DNA of 64,000 nucleotides from JACJWR01 sp963842975 (GCA_963842975.1 CAWJIH010000001.1:62001-126000), one strand, 5' to 3'. Positions 33,844 to 42,844 are shown, counted from the stretch's first letter. The notes: a model not told the origin generated them from the letters alone. Numbers and translations are program-made.

Positions 33844-34740
33844 GGCCCGCACCTTCCTTCTCTCTGTGGCCGGGGCCATTGCCCCGATGGCTAAAACCGT
33901 ACATCCGCATGATCGGTTTCAGGCAGGCGTGACGTGAGGCCACTGGGCTGTTTTTCACCCGGTTCACAGTAAAGGCGGACAAAGGCAGGACCTTGGTCCC
34001 ACCCGGTAGGGGCGAAAGTCCCTCCGCATACGTTGAGTCACCCCGACACCACTAAGAGTGAACCGTACCACGGCGACGGCATGATCACCAGAATGCCGAG
34101 AGACGACCAACCCAAAAGGGTGACATCGCTGCACAACTTCTTCGCGTCTATGGACTAGTGCTTGCCCGCAAATTCCTGCAAGAGTCAAGGCTCCCTAGTT
34201 CACCCGGACACAGCGGCCCAGCGCCACCGAACCCTCTGAAGCCGCCCCACCTGCGTCCCGGCGGCCGGATCATGATGATGAGACCGTGGAATCGCGAGTC
34301 GAATCAACTTCGTCTTTTCCGTTGCCGCGCGCGATGGGACGGGTGTTCACCCACAACGAGCACTGCGTGGTGGCGAGGGCATAGCGGCGCACGGCCAGCA
34401 GGCACCATCCGCGCGACGGGTTGGCGATCCCGGGACCTACACGGCTGTAGCTCCGGGGATTCCGCGCCAGGTGACCATCCCCAGGATCTTCCGCAGGGAG
34501 TAGGACCCGCCGCCATATGGCGAAGGCTTCACCGATACGAGCAGAAATCGCTGGGAAAGCCAGTGACAGTGCGGCCGTGTGAGACAAGGGGTCGGACCTA
34601 GTGATTCCGCCTCAGTCGTGTCTGGAACTCGCCGGCGGGGTTGCTCAACTGGCAGCTTCCGGCCTCTCATGCCCCTGAGCTGACGTTGTGGTGAGCTCGA
34701 TGCATGGGTGGAGCGGGTTTGCGTGGCTCAGGTTGTTCGA
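33844..34740. other. Pilin upstream region and decayed sequence
   Basis: No intact gene is seen. The part next to pilA holds two DevR-like palindromes (33987-34023). Bases 34401-34468 resemble 35666-35731 (about 80% by eye, two-base gap), part of a decayed YdeI-like gene, so an older copy of that sequence lies here. I see nothing recognisable in the rest. Confidence 0.5.
33987..34023. promoter_or_regulatory. Pair of DevR/DosR-like palindromes upstream of pilA
   Basis: AGGACCTTGGTCCC (33987-34000) and AGGGGCGAAAGTCCCT (34008-34023) are near-palindromes. On the pilA strand they read GGGACCAAGGTCCT and AGGGACTTTCGCCCCT, close to the DevR box core GGGACTWWAGTCCC. Their centres are 22 bp apart, two helical turns, as in tandem DevR sites. 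They lie about 145 bp before the pilA start. This suggests control by a NarL-type regulator, perhaps oxygen- or stress-linked; inference only. Confidence 0.45.
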
Positions 34741-35419
34741 ATGTCCTATGACGAAGGGTACGTCGGCAGGGATACTGCAGCTATGGACTCGCGGAACAAG
34801 TCGACGCCTTCGTGGACGACCTACAGGGCCAGTATCGGCGACCGCTCGGAGTTGTTTGCCGCCCTGAGCGAGGTCTGGCATCCGCAGCGGGCGCTGTACC
34901 CAGGGAGCTACCTGGATCTAGCGCCTTCGACAGCCATCCCCTCGGTCACGTATGTGGACACCGACCGCAGGGCTGCCCGCTTCTTCGCCGATCAGGAATT
35001 GGTCTCTGCCGAACTTCAAAGGGCGCACACTGCCTGGCGCTGGAGTTGACGTCGGGTTTCTCAACGCCGACTACACCGAGGCGCTGCCGTTGGCCGAGGC
35101 GAGTTTCGACCTGCTCATCTCGCTGTATGCCGGACCGGTGTGGGAAAACTGCCGCGGGTATCTCGCGCCACACGGGCTGCTTCTGGCCAACACCAGCCAC
35201 GGGGACGCAAGCCTGGCCGCCCTTGATCCGACACTGCGCCTGGTCGCGGCAGTGCATCAGCGGGACGGACGCTACCGCCTCGGCACTGACGATCTCGATA
35301 GCTACCTGATCCCGAAGAAGCCCTCGGCGGCCGACCCAGACGCGATCCGCCGCCAAGGACGCGGCATCGCCTACACCAGGAACGCCTTCGCCTACGTCTT
35401 CGAGTCGGAGGGTGGCTAG
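34741..35419 (+). pseudogene. Class I SAM-dependent methyltransferase, frameshifted
   Basis: The first part (34741 to about 35030) encodes DRSELFAALSEVWHPQRALYPGSYLDLAPS and VTYVDTDRRAARFFAD. The rest (about 35045-35419), in the next frame, encodes VGFLNADYTEALPLAEASFDLLISLYAGPVWENC, LLANTSHGD and RRQGRGIAYTRNAFAYVF. Together they match one small actinobacterial methyltransferase-like protein whose SAM site is YPGSYLDLAPS. One frameshift near 35030-35050 separates them. Substrate unknown. Confidence 0.6.
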
Positions 35420-35544
35420 GGTTCGCATCTGTTGAAGACAACCGGCTCAGCCCACCGGCACCTGCGACGCCGGGTCGCACAACCTGACTCAAATACGGCG
35501 TGGTCCAACTCCACAGGCCCAGCCTGGCAGTCTCGGGAAGTGCC

Positions 35545-35966
35545 TCATCCACGGTGAGGCTTCACGAATGCTCGGAAACCGCGCGTGTCATTGCGACGCG
35601 CGTATCGTTCCATTGCAGAGCCTGACTGACTGGTATGGCCATTTGCCCAAGCAGAACCGTCACCAAGCACCATCCGCGCGACGGGTACGCGATCGCGGGA
35701 AATGGCGCTATAGCTCCGGTGACTCCGCGCCGTACTCAGCTCGCCTGGTCCACGGACGCACGTCCGGCCGGCAGCGAATCGATCCAACCGACGCACAGCC
35801 ACTCGGCCACCAACGCGTCCCAGGAGAGGTCGGACTCCCCTGTGCTGGACTTGGGATACACCGCCCACACCCCGGCCGACGACGCATGGTTGTGCCCAAG
35901 CCACGCGCGCAACTCGGCACGCCACTCGAAGTTGACCCATTCGCGATCAATCGCCACGGCCATCAC
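35545..35966 (-). pseudogene. YdeI/OmpD-associated-like remnant
   Basis: From 35966 the frame reads ELRAWLGHNHASSAGVWAVYPKS, SDLSWDALVAEWLCVGWIDSLPAG, the W..AL.E.L..GWID core of YdeI-like bacteriocin-protection proteins. It then stops at 35736. A second frame carries RSYSAISRDRVPVARMV, comparable to the WS..N+..V..M motif that follows in the family. The gene is broken by at least one frameshift and shortened. Confidence 0.45.
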
Positions 35967-36005
35967 GGTAGGGCACAGCGGGGGGTGCGGGGCGGGGTGA
36001 GGTTT

Positions 36006-36353
36006 TCAGAGGTCGAGATGAAGTCTGAGTGCCTCGCTGAGGTCAAGCATCAAGGACTCCGGCACTTGCCCCACCCGGTCTCCAATGCGGTCGAAGGCCA
36101 CCGCCCGCACTTGTTCGGCTTGAGCTTTGGAGTCGCGGGAAAGGGCGGTCATGGCTGCAGGCAACAGAACTTGGAACGGATGGATACGCCTCACGTTCGA
36201 GGTTATTGGGACCACTGCCAAGAAGCCGCGTCCGAGTCGGGACGCGGTGAGGTTGGCGCCGTCATTGCTGACGATCACGGCCGGTCGGAGCTTGTCGGCC
36301 TCGGTGCCTCGGGCCGGTTCGAAATCAACGAGCCGAATCTCCCCCCGTCGCAT
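36006..36353 (-). CDS. mazF: MazF-type endoribonuclease toxin
   Basis: 115 residues of the PemK/MazF family: MRRGEIRLVDFEPARGTEADKLRPAVIVSND has the E..R/G.E start and the RPA(V) core. It continues with LAVVPITSN, FQVLLPA, DSKAQAEQVRAVAFDRIG. It cleaves RNA when free of its antitoxin. The ATG overlaps the last base of the antitoxin stop (TAATG), a normal toxin-antitoxin arrangement. Longer upstream frame rejected. Confidence 0.9.
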   Translation of the reverse strand: MRRGEIRLVDFEPARGTEADKLRPAVIVSNDGANLTASRLGRGFLAVVPITSNVRRIHPFQVLLPAAMTALSRDSKAQAEQVRAVAFDRIGDRVGQVPESLMLDLSEALRLHLDL

Positions 36354-36574
36354 TAGTCGACAAGTCCGTCGGCAACAGTCGGCTCCCATACTCGGGCTTC
36401 GCCCGACTCCGACCAATCGTCCCAGGCGTCTTCATAGGCGGCGCTCAGATCCATTGCCTTGAGCAGACGAACGGCTTTGTGTAGCGCAGCGGATCGCGAT
36501 GGGAGCCCGCAATGGGCAGCGTAAGCGTCCAGGAACTCGACGTCATCGTCTGGCAGGCTCACTGAAACTTTCAT
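36353..36574 (-). CDS. mazE: Ribbon-helix-helix antitoxin, MazE-like
   Basis: 73 residues. The N-terminal ribbon-helix-helix (MKVSVSLPDDDVEFLDAYAAHCGLPSRSAALHKAVRLL) binds DNA, and the acidic C-tail (AYEDAWDDWSESGEARVWE) should wrap the toxin. TAGCAT (36587-36582) lies seven bases before the ATG and there is no ribosome site, a leaderless pattern. The operator palindrome sits directly upstream. Confidence 0.88.
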   Translation of the reverse strand: MKVSVSLPDDDVEFLDAYAAHCGLPSRSAALHKAVRLLKAMDLSAAYEDAWDDWSESGEARVWEPTVADGLVD

Positions 36575-36581
36575 ACCACTG

Positions 36582-36610
36582 ATGCTACCCCTTTCCTACC
36601 CGGGTAGGAA
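36582..36610 (-). promoter_or_regulatory. mazEF -10 box and palindromic operator
   Basis: TTCCTACCCGGGTAGGAA (36593-36610) is a perfect 18-bp palindrome. It covers roughly -16 to -33 relative to the inferred TAGCAT -10 box, where a bound antitoxin would block RNA polymerase. Family logic makes it the autoregulatory operator. Confidence 0.6.
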
Positions 36611-36731
36611 TGCCTGACCTGGGTTGGGTGCAGGACATACCCAACGTTGTGCCGGGGGAGCTCACTGCCCGAGCAGTCCCTGAATGAAATCCTGCGTCCG
36701 TGCCATCCAACTGGCTGCTAGCCTCGCTCGC

Positions 36732-36962
36732 ATGGGCATTGTCGACAAAATGTGGGCCTGGGGATTCGCCGCTGGCATTTTTCTGATGGCAGCCATCAAC
36801 GCTTTGGCCAGCGCCATCAACGGTGGGGGTGGGTCAGCCTGGGTGCAGATGCTCGCGAGCATCGTGGTCGTTTTGGTGGCCATCGTCATCTCCCTGAATT
36901 TGCGCAAGGCCGAGAGCCTCAACAGAGCTCAGGTGCAGGAAGGCACCCCGCTCAGCGACTGA
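36732..36962 (+). CDS. Small membrane protein of unknown function
   Basis: 76 residues with two predicted membrane helices (MWAWGFAAGIFLMAAINALA and WVQMLASIVVVLVAIVISLNL) separated by NGGGGSA, and a polar tail. TAGCCT (36719-36724) lies seven bases before the ATG, a leaderless pattern that favours this start over 36684. I do not recognise the family. Confidence 0.55.
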   Translation: MGIVDKMWAWGFAAGIFLMAAINALASAINGGGGSAWVQMLASIVVVLVAIVISLNLRKAESLNRAQVQEGTPLSD

Positions 36963-37034
36963 CTGCTGATCCGGCCGCTTCGGCAACACAATGGTCGCGA
37001 CGTCAAGAGTCGAATCAGTCTCGCCACCAGTGAT

Positions 37035-37271
37035 GTGTTTCAACCCCGAATCCCCAACAGTCTCAACCCATCGGCCAAAGGGGCCGCCCATGCTAGAGCC
37101 ACGCTGGGTCATTTGGGAATCGACCAGGTGCGAGTTCTCGGTTGGTCCAAGGGCGGGCAGTACGCCCCGGCCACCGCGGGCAACTCGTCATGCGGCATTG
37201 TCAAGGAGTACCTCGCTTGTGCTCGGCCCCGAGGATTCAACGTCACTGGCGTGAGGTGCTGGGCAAACTGA
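37035..37271 (+). pseudogene. Alpha/beta-hydrolase fragment
   Basis: The segment ATLGHLGIDQVRVLGWSKGGQYA resembles the nucleophile elbow of alpha/beta hydrolases (HLGI...VLGWSxGGxYA), but there is no recognisable protein before or after it. It is a leftover of a deleted gene, squeezed before the convergent nucleotidyltransferase-like gene. Confidence 0.35.
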
Positions 37272-38253
37272 TGGAGCCGTGACGTGCCAGGCGGGCCGCC
37301 AACCAGGCCCGGTGGCGGAGCCGAGCTGCGGTGGAACCTGGTTGCCAATGCTGCCGCGCGGCCCAATAGGCGCGGTCCACTCGGTGATCCAGAGCTGGGC
37401 CAGCCTGCGGCACAGCCCACCCCCTCGCAGCCAGCACTTCCATCGCCTCGGTCACCGGGGCAGTCCACGCAAGAGCCTCCGCGGTTTCCACGAGCTTGTC
37501 CCAGCGGATGCCACCGGCCACTCGCGAGGCGAAAACCACGTCGGTGAACCACCGAATCCGGGGAGCCCCCAACGCCGACTGATAGATGCTTTCCGCCAGC
37601 AGCAACTCCCGCGCCGGGCGGAGGCGACCCTCCGAATCACGTCCGGCGGTCTGCCGGATCCACCTGCGGGCAGCGGGGAAACCGAAAGCCGGCGCAAGTG
37701 AAGAGCGCACCCAGACCCTGACACCGTACCGCTCAATGCCAGGCGTCCGACCCGGAACGACAGTGGCTCCCGTCGCCTGCGCGGCGTGGCGGATGACCTC
37801 TGCGCGGGTTTTCGCCGACACCTCCCGCGGCACGATCACCGTGCTCACGAGCACCGATCTCTCCCCCGGTTCCGCGTAGAACGCACGAGCCACCCCGAGG
37901 TCCCCGGTGACGACTGTCTCAACGCCGCGACTGGCGAGTTCAGATTCGAGCGCGCACGTGAGCAGCTCAGCAGCGCTCGCCTTCACCGTCGACCGCCGCC
38001 GCAGACCGGCAATGAGGCCAATCAGTGGTTGATCTGCAACTTCCCGCGACAGGATCGGCGCGAGGAGTGAAAGAGTCTCGCGGTCTTCACTGCTCAAGGT
38101 GTCCTCGCGCAGGGCGCGATCCAAAGGCTCGAAAGCCCCCGATGCGAATTCGCCGCCTACGGCTGCCTGTGCCAGCACACAGAGATGATCCGGAGGAGCA
38201 AGGGGCGATTCCGCGGACGACCTCAAGCCATCGGGTTCGGCGGCGTGAAGCAC
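37243..38253 (-). CDS. NTP_transf_5-like nucleotidyltransferase, degenerate active site
   Basis: 336 residues. The C-terminal half fits the uncharacterised nucleotidyltransferase family PF14907: LLLAESIYQSALGAPRIRWFTDVVFASRVAGGIRWDKLVETAEALAW ... VLAARGWAVP. In the N-terminal half the usual KG and DxDLLV motifs appear as VVTGDLGVARAF and SVLVSTVIV, so the catalytic aspartates seem lost. GTG 38253 is chosen because GAGGAG lies six bases upstream. It is divergent from the first PqqD gene, 103 bp away. In other bacteria this family travels with PqqD-like and HprK-like proteins. Confidence 0.6.
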   Translation of the reverse strand: MLHAAEPDGLRSSAESPLAPPDHLCVLAQAAVGGEFASGAFEPLDRALREDTLSSEDRETLSLLAPILSREVADQPLIGLIAGLRRRSTVKASAAELLTCALESELASRGVETVVTGDLGVARAFYAEPGERSVLVSTVIVPREVSAKTRAEVIRHAAQATGATVVPGRTPGIERYGVRVWVRSSLAPAFGFPAARRWIRQTAGRDSEGRLRPARELLLAESIYQSALGAPRIRWFTDVVFASRVAGGIRWDKLVETAEALAWTAPVTEAMEVLAARGWAVPQAGPALDHRVDRAYWAARQHWQPGSTAARLRHRAWLAARLARHGSISLPSTSRQ

Positions 38254-38356
38254 GAGCGACTCCTCACACGTGCCACTAAGCGGGCTGCCGTAGATGGACG
38301 AACAGAAATTGCAGGCACTATGGTAGCCGCAGGGGGTACGCCTAGGGAGGGACCAG

Positions 38357-38761
38357 ATGGACCTCGAAGTTGCGCGGGAACTCAACTCGCCGACCGTCAT
38401 CAGCGACGAAGTTGGTGGCGAGGTGCTGGCAATCAACATCGGCACCGGCGCATATTTCGTGATTCCACCATCGAGCGCTGGGGTGTGGGCGGCGCTTACC
38501 TCAGGAGTTCCAGCTGAGCGACTGCTCGACGGCCCCGATGACCCTCGGGCGGGCGCCTTGCTTGAGTTCGTCGCCACCCTCGTTGAGAAGGGGCTGCTGC
38601 GCGAGGCAGCCGCGGCGGCGCAACCTGTTGGCGAAGTGACGTGGACCGTCACCGACCTCACCGTCGAGGAACACACGGATCTAGCCGAACTCATCTGGCT
38701 CGACGTGATTCACGAAGCTGACGAGAACGTCGGCTGGCCCGTGCGCAAGATGGAGGGTTAG
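38357..38761 (+). CDS. PqqD-family protein 1
   Basis: 134 residues. The PqqD/RRE-like winged fold covers about 1-85 (LNSPTVISDEVGGEVLAINIGTGAYFVIPPSSAGVWAAL; LLEFVATLVEKGLL). PqqD domains bind leader peptides. The tail (about 105-134) reads TDLAELIWLDVIHEADENVGWP, which shares DL..L..LD.IHE.D..GWP with the second PqqD gene. ATG 38357 has GGGAGGG upstream. The HprK-like kinase gene follows after 7 bases. Confidence 0.8.
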   Translation: MDLEVARELNSPTVISDEVGGEVLAINIGTGAYFVIPPSSAGVWAALTSGVPAERLLDGPDDPRAGALLEFVATLVEKGLLREAAAAAQPVGEVTWTVTDLTVEEHTDLAELIWLDVIHEADENVGWPVRKMEG

Positions 38762-38768
38762 TCCCCGC

Positions 38769-39914
38769 TTGCAGACCGTGGCACACACCGATCTAGACGT
38801 CACAGCATGGATTCGTCGGGTACATAGCGCGCTGGCGCCGTCGGCGGTCGAGCAGTCCGCTGCATCATGGGGTCCCGTGACGGTCCGACACCGCACCACC
38901 CGGCCCGATTGGTTCGGCGACTTCGACGAAGCCTGGGCCCAGCCGATCCCCACCCCGCGCCTGCCGCAGGTCGACGTCATCACGACGTCGCTGGCGGATC
39001 TGCCAAAGACCATATCTCCACCGCGCATCTCATCCGGCGCCATCGGAGCGCGCGGCGAGGTCACGAGCCTGGTGGGCAGCTCAACTCGCATGACATGGAA
39101 TGAGCCTGGCGGTCAGATCACCGGATGGGATCCCGAGAGCGGACTTGCCGTCGTACTCAGGGGTTGGTCACCGCCCTGGTTCGAGCACGTGAACCCCTTC
39201 CGTTGGCTAGTCCACTGGAGTGTCGCAGCGGCTGGCGGAGCGCTCATGCATGCGGCATGCGTCGGACTGCCGGACCATGGACGGTATAGCGGCGTGTTGT
39301 TGCTAGGTGAAGCCGGCTACGGCAAGTCCACCACTGCCCTCGCCTGTCTCACCGAAGGCTGGGTGACCTGTGGTGACGACGCTGTGCCCGTCTTCTGCGA
39401 TGACGAAGGCTGGCACGCGAGCGCCGTCTACTCGGCGCTAAAGACCCGAATTGCAGGGGAAACTCCCGGCGACTCCGAGGCAACAGAAGCCCCATCCCCA
39501 TCCCCTGCTGCGGTCACACGCGTTGTCAGCGACGACAAACGGGTACACCTGCTGACCACCACGACAAACCGGACTCTGGTTGATCGAATCGACCTCGTCG
39601 CGTTGGTGTTGCTCGCGCCCGCCGAAGCATCCGACGCGCCGTACCAACGCATGGCGGCATCAGCCGCTCGCACCCAGATCGCACCTGCCACCGCGCTGCG
39701 ACTGCCATTCGACAAGGAGTTGGTTCTGCGGCGCATCGGTCTGCTTGCCGACGCACTCCCCGTGTACCGCCTGCCACGTCGATCCTCCGTGTCCCAGTCG
39801 GTGGCCGACGTTCGGACCATCGCCGAAGCGCACCTGCGCGAGGCTGAGCCTCGGTCCTCCGGTGGCCGCGCCCAGGCCAACGGACCCCATGAGCCGGGGC
39901 GACGGCATGGGTGA
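38769..39914 (+). CDS. HprK-related kinase 1
   Basis: 381 residues. The C-terminal kinase fold is HPr-kinase-like: MHAACVG (H161), P-loop GEAGYGKSTTAL (about 180-191) and WVTCGDDAVPV with the acidic pair D203-D204. The N-terminal half is unlike HPr kinase. Targets of this family are unknown; in lasso-peptide clusters relatives phosphorylate a peptide. The start is TTG 38769, about 12 bases after GGAGG; GTG 38778 is an alternative. It overlaps the next gene. Confidence 0.72.
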   Translation: MQTVAHTDLDVTAWIRRVHSALAPSAVEQSAASWGPVTVRHRTTRPDWFGDFDEAWAQPIPTPRLPQVDVITTSLADLPKTISPPRISSGAIGARGEVTSLVGSSTRMTWNEPGGQITGWDPESGLAVVLRGWSPPWFEHVNPFRWLVHWSVAAAGGALMHAACVGLPDHGRYSGVLLLGEAGYGKSTTALACLTEGWVTCGDDAVPVFCDDEGWHASAVYSALKTRIAGETPGDSEATEAPSPSPAAVTRVVSDDKRVHLLTTTTNRTLVDRIDLVALVLLAPAEASDAPYQRMAASAARTQIAPATALRLPFDKELVLRRIGLLADALPVYRLPRRSSVSQSVADVRTIAEAHLREAEPRSSGGRAQANGPHEPGRRHG

Positions 39915-40977
39915 CCTAGTGGTGCACATCGGTCAGGCCAAGGCCTCCAGCACGTCGGTGCAGCGGGCGCTGGCTGCCAACCGTTCGAGGTTGGTCGAGA
40001 GCGGCGTCAACTACCCCGGCTCCGAACGCGACGACCACGCAGCCGACGCTGCTCGATTCATTGTCGACCACGACTCCCTGAGATCCGGCCCAAGGCCTGC
40101 CCTTGCCCGGCACATTAGGCGCCTGGCTGAGGTGGGCGATTGGGACGCGCTGGTGCAAAGCGTGGCACGGCACCCACTGACGATCATCTCGTCTGAGATC
40201 TTCGCCCGGTTCGATCGCACGTTGGCCGAGGCCGCAGTCGACTCCTTGGTCGGCAACTCCACTGGCGATGTCCGGATTGTGATTATCGCGCGTCCAGCAT
40301 CGAAACTTCTGCCTTCGCTGTACGCCCAGACCGCCCTTGACTGGGCGCTGCCGACTTTCGAGACCTGGGTGCGAATGACATTGCGGAACTTGTTGTCCAC
40401 GCCGCTGGATGCGGCCACGCCGGATCGCAGCGCCATCGACGCCTGCTGGCTGCGCGCGACCTGGCGGGGCGCCGCGCCTGTCACGGTCGTCGATCTGGAC
40501 CCGCCCGCCGGATCGACCTTTGACCGATCGGTGATCGACGCTCTCAAGCTCACCGGGGTGGTTTCCCCGCCGTTCCTCGAGCACACCAACCGCAGCCCGT
40601 GCGCTGCTCGCCTTATCGCCTGGCAGCAGGTGGTTCGGCGGGATGGACGGCCCGACAAGCCAGATCACTTCGGTACCCGACCGCCATTCGAACCCTTTGC
40701 TGATTCCCAATTGCCGGGCGCAGGGGGCCGCTTCAGGCTCACCGAGCCCGCCGCTCGGGTGGTTGACGTCGCTTTTCCTCGGCCCTCGGAAACCCAGCAC
40801 CTCGACAGTCGGGAGAAGTCCCTGGCGGCCCGGGACGACGTCGATCGGATGATCATGAGCCGGGATCCGCTCACGTATGTGGCGGGTGTCGAGGGCGAGC
40901 AGCTGGCGCACGCAGTGGACTTCTGCTTGGCTCGCCTGCCGTTTCAGCCCCAGCGCAACCAGAGGATGAACCCATGA
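39907..40977 (+). CDS. Sulfotransferase-like protein
   Basis: 356 residues. The N-terminus LVVHIGQAKASSTSVQRALAANR is the PAPS-binding strand-loop-helix of sulfotransferases (HIGxxKxGSTSxQ), and DVRIVIIARPASKLLPSLYAQ fits the 3'-phosphate region. It may sulfate the glycan made by the neighbouring transferases. ATG 39907 (MGDLVVHIG) lies within the end of the kinase gene; ATG 39889 is possible. It overlaps the next gene (ATGA). Confidence 0.65.
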   Translation: MGDLVVHIGQAKASSTSVQRALAANRSRLVESGVNYPGSERDDHAADAARFIVDHDSLRSGPRPALARHIRRLAEVGDWDALVQSVARHPLTIISSEIFARFDRTLAEAAVDSLVGNSTGDVRIVIIARPASKLLPSLYAQTALDWALPTFETWVRMTLRNLLSTPLDAATPDRSAIDACWLRATWRGAAPVTVVDLDPPAGSTFDRSVIDALKLTGVVSPPFLEHTNRSPCAARLIAWQQVVRRDGRPDKPDHFGTRPPFEPFADSQLPGAGGRFRLTEPAARVVDVAFPRPSETQHLDSREKSLAARDDVDRMIMSRDPLTYVAGVEGEQLAHAVDFCLARLPFQPQRNQRMNP

Positions 40978-42131
40978 GAGTGCTGATCGTCGACGGTGCG
41001 GTGCCGGATCGGCAGTCAAGCGCCGGCGAGCGCGCCACCTACGATCAGATCGATGCCTTGGCTGCGCTGGGCCACGTGGTGACGGTGTGCGCCTTGGTGG
41101 ACGACGGTGATAGCGATCAGCGAGCCATCTCGCTCAAAAGGCACGGTGCCGACCTAGCTGCGGGCTTCGGAGGGGGCCTGTCGCATCTGCGCGAAGTGGT
41201 TCTCAGCCGCGCCTGGGACGTGATCATCGCCCATCGACCCGGCACCGCGTTGACAGCAAGCGCCACCCTCGGGCACTGCCCTGGTGCCGCGTCGATCCAC
41301 TGGGGCCACGACATCCACACCTGGCGCTTGCAGGCCCAGCAGTCGCTTCGCGGAGACGTTGCCGCTCACCACTTGCGAGTCACCGAGGTGCTTGAGCGTC
41401 GCTGCTGGGACGCCTACGACCTCACCGTCTACCCCACGACCAGGGAGGCCGAATTCGTCAGTGCTCGCCGGGAATCAGCAGGCCGCGGCGCAGCGATGCC
41501 CTACTACCGCCTGAGCAGCGACGATCTAGTCGACGAGGTCGGGCATCTGAGGGGGCGCAGCGGCTGTCTAATGGTCGGGACTGCGGCGCACCCGCCGAAT
41601 CGCGATGCCGTCGTTTTCGCTGTGCACGAGATTCTTCCCAAACTCCGCAAGCGTGATCCGGACGCCCAGCTGACGGTGGTGGGCGACTGGCCTGCGCCGA
41701 TGATAGGCCAGCTCACACGTCCCGGAGTGCACTTCCTCGGTCGGGTCTCTGACGCCGAGTTGATCAGGCTGCACAGCACCCACTCGTGTCTCTTGGCGCC
41801 ACTTCGATTCGGTGCCGGAGCACGCCGAAAGATCGTCGGCGCAATGGGTCTCGGGCTGCCCGTGGTCACTACCTCGGAAGGGCTGCGCGGCCTGCTGGTG
41901 CGTGACGCTGCGCCCGCCGATGGGCTGATCGTTGCAGACCAGCCCGAGGCGCTGGCCGCAGCTGTCATCGAGTTGAACACTTCGCCGGAACTGTGGCACC
42001 GCACAGCAGGCACGGCACGGGACTCGGTCGCAAAGGTCTACGACGCGCAAGAGTTCGACCGGGCACTCGCCGAGGTCCTCCAGCGGGCCCTGACCCTACA
42101 CACCAGCGAGGGGCCGACCAAGCATGAGTGA
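40974..42131 (+). CDS. Family 4-type glycosyltransferase
   Basis: 385 residues, GT-B fold. The N-terminal domain starts MRVLIVDGAVPDRQSSAGERATYDQIDALAALGH. The C-terminal donor domain has MVGTAAHPPNRDAV, LTVVGDWP, VHFLGRVSDAELIRLHSTHSCLLAPLRFGAGARRKIVGAMGLGLPVVTT, the usual GT4 end motif. Sugar unknown. Translationally coupled to both neighbours. Confidence 0.85.
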   Translation: MRVLIVDGAVPDRQSSAGERATYDQIDALAALGHVVTVCALVDDGDSDQRAISLKRHGADLAAGFGGGLSHLREVVLSRAWDVIIAHRPGTALTASATLGHCPGAASIHWGHDIHTWRLQAQQSLRGDVAAHHLRVTEVLERRCWDAYDLTVYPTTREAEFVSARRESAGRGAAMPYYRLSSDDLVDEVGHLRGRSGCLMVGTAAHPPNRDAVVFAVHEILPKLRKRDPDAQLTVVGDWPAPMIGQLTRPGVHFLGRVSDAELIRLHSTHSCLLAPLRFGAGARRKIVGAMGLGLPVVTTSEGLRGLLVRDAAPADGLIVADQPEALAAAVIELNTSPELWHRTAGTARDSVAKVYDAQEFDRALAEVLQRALTLHTSEGPTKHE

Positions 42132-42819
42132 ATCCCCCGCCTGTGACGTTGTGATTCCCACCCTCAACAGCGCGAGGTTCGTGTGCGCCGCCATTGAATC
42201 GGCGTTGAATCAAACCGGGTTCGACGTGCGTGTGTGGGTGGTCGATGGCGGCTCCACGGACGGAACGCAGGACTCTGTGCGGGCCCTCGCCGATCCGCGC
42301 GTCACGCTGGTTGCGGATCGGGGACGCCTCGGCATTGGCGCGGCGCGCAACCTCGGCGCGGCCCTCGGATCAGCAACGTGGCTGACCTTCCTCGACGCCG
42401 ACGATCTTTGGCCGCGTGCACGTACTGAACTCATGGTGTCGGCCATCTCGAATCCGGCCACCGACATCATCCTCGGGCACATGCTCACCTTCAACGGGAC
42501 GCCACCTCGGCTCGATGTCGAGTTGTCCCCCGCTGACACTCCGGTTGCACCGGTCGCCGGCTGCGTGCACTTCTCCCGGGCACTATTCGAATCGGTCGGA
42601 CCCATGCCCGAGGACCTCAGGGTGGGCGAATTCATCGAGTGGATGGGACGCGCCAAACTCACCGGCGCGGTGGAGAAGCACATCCCGCACGTGACGTTGC
42701 TGCGCCGCTCCCACGAACACAACACCACGCGAACCCGCACCCACGAGTTCACCGACTATCTGACGGTCGTAGCCAGGATCCGCGCAGCGCGTGCGGCGCA
42801 ACGAAATCTCGAACCGTGA
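42124..42819 (+). CDS. Family 2 glycosyltransferase (paralogue of 47185-47919)
   Basis: 231 residues, GT-A fold: DVVIPTLNSARFVCAAIESALNQTG, VVDGGSTDGTQD and the metal-binding LTFLDADDLWPRARTE. It is close to the protein at 47185-47919, sharing GHMLTF, GEF(I/V)(E/D)WM and LLRRSHEHN-like stretches. The pair is an internal duplication of the locus. It overlaps the upstream gene by 8 bases. Confidence 0.85.
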   Translation: MSESPACDVVIPTLNSARFVCAAIESALNQTGFDVRVWVVDGGSTDGTQDSVRALADPRVTLVADRGRLGIGAARNLGAALGSATWLTFLDADDLWPRARTELMVSAISNPATDIILGHMLTFNGTPPRLDVELSPADTPVAPVAGCVHFSRALFESVGPMPEDLRVGEFIEWMGRAKLTGAVEKHIPHVTLLRRSHEHNTTRTRTHEFTDYLTVVARIRAARAAQRNLEP

Positions 42820-42844
42820 CAGCCACGCGGGGCGGAGTTCAACG

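Noticed and set aside
33960..34060. Possible c-di-GMP riboswitch upstream of the pilin
   Set aside because: The tetraloop-like GCGAAAGT and nearby stems suggested it, but the conserved GEMM core is not present; the palindromes fit DevR-type boxes better.
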